Shown here in pieces: positions 7,736-9,825 of a stretch of 9,825 nt of DNA (within the stretch, counting starts at the first letter, position 1; each line of letters begins with the position of its first letter). The notes beneath the pieces were generated by a model. That model saw only the letters and a list, made by a program, of their open reading frames with translations. It searched no databases and was not told the origin of the DNA. The DNA is from Akkermansiaceae bacterium UBA4145 (lineage in GTDB: Bacteria; Verrucomicrobiota; Verrucomicrobiia; Verrucomicrobiales; Akkermansiaceae): positions 1-9,825 of the forward strand of contig DFWB01000067.1 of NCBI GenBank assembly GCA_002380675.1. Direction: 5' to 3'. The position numbers were made by a program, and so were the translations under genes.

Positions 7736-7744
7736 ATTGGCGCC

Positions 7745-8683
7745 ATGTGTGAACTTCGTCGATTTCTGAAAGGTTTTGCGATCGGGGCTGCGAATGTCAT
7801 TCCCGGGGTCTCTGGGGGAACAATTGCCGTAATCACTGGGGTCTATGAGCGCCTGATCGGGGCTCTAAGTAGATTTGATGGGACAACGGTCCGTCTTTTG
7901 TTGAGATTGAATTTTCAAGAAGCGTGGCAACGGGTAGACGGGCGCTTTCTTTTTGGACTTGGAATCGGCGTGGTCGTGAGCATAGCCACGATGGCACGGC
8001 TGATGGAGTGGGGGTTTGAGAACCAACCGGTCTTAATCTGGGCGTTTTTCTTTGGGTTGATCGTTGCCTCCATTCCTTCACTGGGATCCCTTGTGAAAAG
8101 GTGGACTATCGGCCCTGTGCTCGGGGTAGTTGCTGGGGCGGGAACCGGTGGTGCGGTAGCGTTTCTGCAGCCTGCTAGCGGCAGTGATAATATGATCTAT
8201 CTAGCTCTCTGTGGGGCAGTGGCGACATGCAGTATGATCATACCAGGCCTTAGCGGATCATTCGTTCTGCTTCTTATGGGAGGATACAGGCTCGTTATGG
8301 TTGATGCGGTTAATAGTCTCACCGCAGGAGAAATAGGAAGGTCTTTGGATATCCTAATCCCCTTTCTTATCGGTGGGGTAGCAGGCGTGGTGCTGCTATC
8401 GCGTCTGCTGAGCTGGCTCTTTCGGACGGTCCATGACCTCGTTATGGCTCTGATCACAGGGTTTGTAGGGGGATCTCTCATTGTCATTTGGCCTTGGAAA
8501 ATCACGCTCACAGAGAAGTTCATTCGTGATGGCGAAGAGACGGAAAAGATCACTGGATTTACTGGGTGGTTTCTCCCCGACATAGGATCCGGAGCGACTT
8601 GGGCAGCCTTGGGGTGTATGCTGGCAGGGGCGAGTTTGGTTTATGCAGGCGGGCTGCTTGGAAACAGGAGTGGCAAGATCTAA
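7745..8683 (+). CDS. popT: DUF368 family undecaprenyl-phosphate translocase (PopT-type)
   Basis: 312-residue polytopic membrane protein of the DUF368 family (PF04018). The N-terminus carries the family hallmark NVIPGVSGGTIAVITGVYER (17-36), and a second related motif IIPGLSGSF (165-173) begins the second half, giving the internal pseudo-repeat typical of the family. Hydrophobic segments run through about 68-86, 94-112, 122-142, 150-160, 201-224, 232-250 and 284-304. Length is near the family norm (about 270-320). DUF368 members (PopT) are reported to return undecaprenyl phosphate, the lipid carrier for peptidoglycan and surface glycans, across the cytoplasmic membrane; the function here is transferred from the family. 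The start is supported by GGAG nine bases upstream and by the family N-terminus. It lies 73 bp after sucB and 76 bp before the regulator on the same strand. Confidence 0.9.
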   Translation: MCELRRFLKGFAIGAANVIPGVSGGTIAVITGVYERLIGALSRFDGTTVRLLLRLNFQEAWQRVDGRFLFGLGIGVVVSIATMARLMEWGFENQPVLIWAFFFGLIVASIPSLGSLVKRWTIGPVLGVVAGAGTGGAVAFLQPASGSDNMIYLALCGAVATCSMIIPGLSGSFVLLLMGGYRLVMVDAVNSLTAGEIGRSLDILIPFLIGGVAGVVLLSRLLSWLFRTVHDLVMALITGFVGGSLIVIWPWKITLTEKFIRDGEETEKITGFTGWFLPDIGSGATWAALGCMLAGASLVYAGGLLGNRSGKI

Positions 8684-8759
8684 TCGCAGAAGCGGTCTCA
8701 TAGGGAATCGCAAGGGTATTGACTTGCGCGGATCCAATTTTCGACAAATACTGAAACAT

Positions 8760-9281
8760 ATGAAAAGAGAGGAGGAAGATTTGGTGATACTGAAAGATAA
8801 GTTTGTCTCTCAGTGGGGTGTTATGGGAACTCAATGGGGGATCAATCGCACCATGGCCCAGATCCATGCTCTCCTCATGACCAGTCCGGAGGCCATGACT
8901 ACAGATGAGGTTATGGAGGAGCTGAGTATTAGTAGGGGAAACGCTCACACTAATCTGAAAGAGCTGGTGAATTGGGGCCTGTTGAGGATCGTGACCAGGA
9001 AGGGAGAGCGGAAGGAGTATTTTGAGGCCGAGCTCGACGTCTGGGAAATTTTCCGTCGGATTGTCCGTGAACGAAAAAAGAGGGAAATTGATCCGGCTCT
9101 CGATCTTCTTGAGGGGTGTCTAGCGGGCAGCCAAGGCATGAAGAGTGCAGGCGGGCGTGCTTTTAATGAGCAAATGAAGTCCTTGGAGGAATTCGTGCGC
9201 TTTGTCTCCAAAATGTCTGACAGGGTAGCTGGAATGCCCCATGGTAAAGCAATGCAGCTCGCTATGAAGCTTTTCGGTTAG
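8760..9281 (+). CDS. GbsR/MarR family winged-helix transcriptional regulator
   Basis: 173 residues from the ATG at 8760. The pattern WGVMGTQWGINRTMAQIHAL (19-38) and the following winged helix-turn-helix (about 30-90: SISRGNAHTNLKELVNWGLL as recognition helix at 56-75, wing with RKGERKEYFEA at 80-90) match the GbsR group of MarR-like dimeric regulators. The C-terminal half (about 94-173) is helical and charged and probably forms the dimer interface. Start choice is uncertain. The ATG at 8760 has no Shine-Dalgarno, while the GTG at 8784 has GGAGG (8771-8775) at ideal 8-nt spacing and would give 165 residues. An earlier in-frame ATG at 8643 overlaps popT and adds a basic, non-family tail. The regulated genes are not known; autoregulation or control of popT or the downstream membrane gene are possibilities only. 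The effector is unknown, although the founding member responds to choline in Bacillus. Confidence 0.85.
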   Translation: MKREEEDLVILKDKFVSQWGVMGTQWGINRTMAQIHALLMTSPEAMTTDEVMEELSISRGNAHTNLKELVNWGLLRIVTRKGERKEYFEAELDVWEIFRRIVRERKKREIDPALDLLEGCLAGSQGMKSAGGRAFNEQMKSLEEFVRFVSKMSDRVAGMPHGKAMQLAMKLFG

Positions 9282-9514
9282 ACTCAGCTTGTGAGACTGT
9301 GCCGGTTGTTGCCGACATGGGGTTCTTCGAGCCTTGGGTTGAGAGAAAGTTCGGTTTCAGGTGGCACCATGGAGCATTTTTCTCTGCCAGCCGTCACAAC
9401 GAGCTCAAATGAGGCGAAAAAGTTCACTATTCCTGAATGAATTCTTTGAGAGAGCGGGCAACTTGGACTAGGGTTTGCCAGAAGAGGTCAATGAACCTCT
9501 CAACAAAGGTTTAA
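9282..9514 (+). other. Intergenic spacer between regulator and AI-2E family gene
   Basis: 233 bp with no convincing gene. A 31-codon frame at 9317-9412 has no ribosome binding site and no recognisable family. I saw no T-rich terminator after the regulator. An imperfect hairpin overlapping the regulator stop (arms CTCA and TGAG just after 9281) lacks a T-run. The only distinctive element is the inverted repeat at 9483-9500, described separately. Confidence 0.5.
9483..9500. repeat. Perfect 6-bp inverted repeat upstream of AI-2E family gene
   Basis: AGAGGT (9483-9488) and ACCTCT (9495-9500) are perfect reverse complements around a 6-nt CAATGA centre. The element ends 14 bp before the GTG start, just upstream of the AAAGG ribosome binding site. 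It could be a dyad operator or a 5'-leader hairpin. A 6-bp dyad can arise by chance. Confidence 0.4.
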
Positions 9515-9825
9515 GTGACAGGAAGACGTAACATAGAGGCGGGGATTCGAACTCTGCTGACTCTCGCCACCGTGGTGATTGTGATCGCTGGCTTGAAGGC
9601 AGCGGGAAAGTTTTTTGTACCGTTCCTTCTCGCGCTGTTCATTGCAACGGTCAGTTTTCCGATAACGGCGTGGCTCAGACGCCACAAGGTGCCACGGTTT
9701 TTTGCTGTCATAACGACCGTCCTCGTGGATTTCGCCTTCCTTGCAGGAGTGGTGTTCATCGGGATGACCTTGATCGGTGACTTGCAGGAAAAGTGGGAGA
9801 GCAAGTATCAGGTAGAAAGCACACA
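9515..9825 (+). CDS. AI-2E/PerM family membrane transporter, N-terminal part (cut by window)
   Basis: 103 codons are visible from a GTG start at 9515; an in-frame TAA lies immediately upstream (9512-9514) and AAAGG (9505-9509) is spaced 5 nt before it, so the start is well supported. Visible hydrophobic segments lie at about 13-29, 33-50 and 62-87. The order (VPFLLALFIATVSFPITAWL at 35-54, then RRHKVPRFFAVITTVLV at 55-71) is the characteristic N-terminus of the AI-2E transporter family (PF01594; includes TqsA, PerM, YdiK). Members of this family have been linked to signal-molecule export or ion antiport; which applies cannot be told from this fragment. Transcribed in the same direction as the upstream regulator. 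Confidence 0.85.
   Translation, partial: MTGRRNIEAGIRTLLTLATVVIVIAGLKAAGKFFVPFLLALFIATVSFPITAWLRRHKVPRFFAVITTVLVDFAFLAGVVFIGMTLIGDLQEKWESKYQVEST

Noticed and set aside
8719..8752. TTGACT (8719-8724) as -35 of a promoter for the regulator
   Set aside because: No acceptable -10 hexamer occurs 16-18 bp downstream; the best candidates match fewer than four positions.
8643..8759. Longer version of the GbsR-type regulator starting at 8643
   Set aside because: It would overlap the end of popT, has no ribosome binding site, and the extra residues do not resemble the family.
9280..9297. Hairpin at the regulator stop codon as an intrinsic terminator
   Set aside because: The stem is short with a central mismatch and is not followed by a T-run.
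9317..9412. 31-codon plus-strand frame in the last intergenic spacer
   Set aside because: No Shine-Dalgarno, no recognisable motif, and a length expected by chance.

Overview
The window reads as an ordinary chromosomal segment from a Gram-negative bacterium, with mid-range GC, densely packed genes and no mobile elements, RNA genes or CRISPR arrays that I could see. The combination of a GldA/GldF/GldG-like ABC system, a divergent sucA-sucB pair, and a GbsR-type regulator carrying the 'WGxMGTxWGINRTxAQIHALL' pattern suggests the Planctomycetota-Verrucomicrobiota side of the tree, most likely Verrucomicrobiota. This is an inference from protein flavour without a database search, and I hold it at moderate-to-low confidence.

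Layout. Positions 1-3116 (minus strand) hold a three-gene operon: ABC ATPase (3116-2184), ABC-2 type permease (2182-1430, one base after the ATPase stop) and a GldG-like auxiliary protein (1414 to beyond position 1, C-terminus cut off by the window). A 134-bp divergent spacer (3117-3250) separates it from sucA (3251-6061, 2-oxoglutarate dehydrogenase E1) and sucB (6094-7671, dihydrolipoyl succinyltransferase E2), both on the plus strand. Then come a DUF368/PopT-type undecaprenyl-phosphate translocase (7745-8683), a GbsR/MarR-type regulator (8760-9281), a 233-bp spacer containing a small perfect inverted repeat, and the first 103 codons of an AI-2E/PerM-family membrane protein (9515 onward, cut by the window end).

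How the genes work together. SucA and SucB form the first two components of the 2-oxoglutarate dehydrogenase complex of the TCA cycle. The third component (E3, lpd) and sucCD are not adjacent. The minus-strand trio should form one envelope ABC complex (ATPase, permease, large extracytoplasmic auxiliary subunit). PopT recycles the C55 lipid carrier for cell-wall and glycan synthesis. The regulator may control itself or a neighbour, but nothing here proves a target.

The main oddity is in SucB. It has two tandem lipoyl domains that are about 56% identical to each other, and I could not find a peripheral-subunit-binding (E3-binding) domain in the place where bacterial E2 proteins normally have one. 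I saw no clear sign of a wholly new system.
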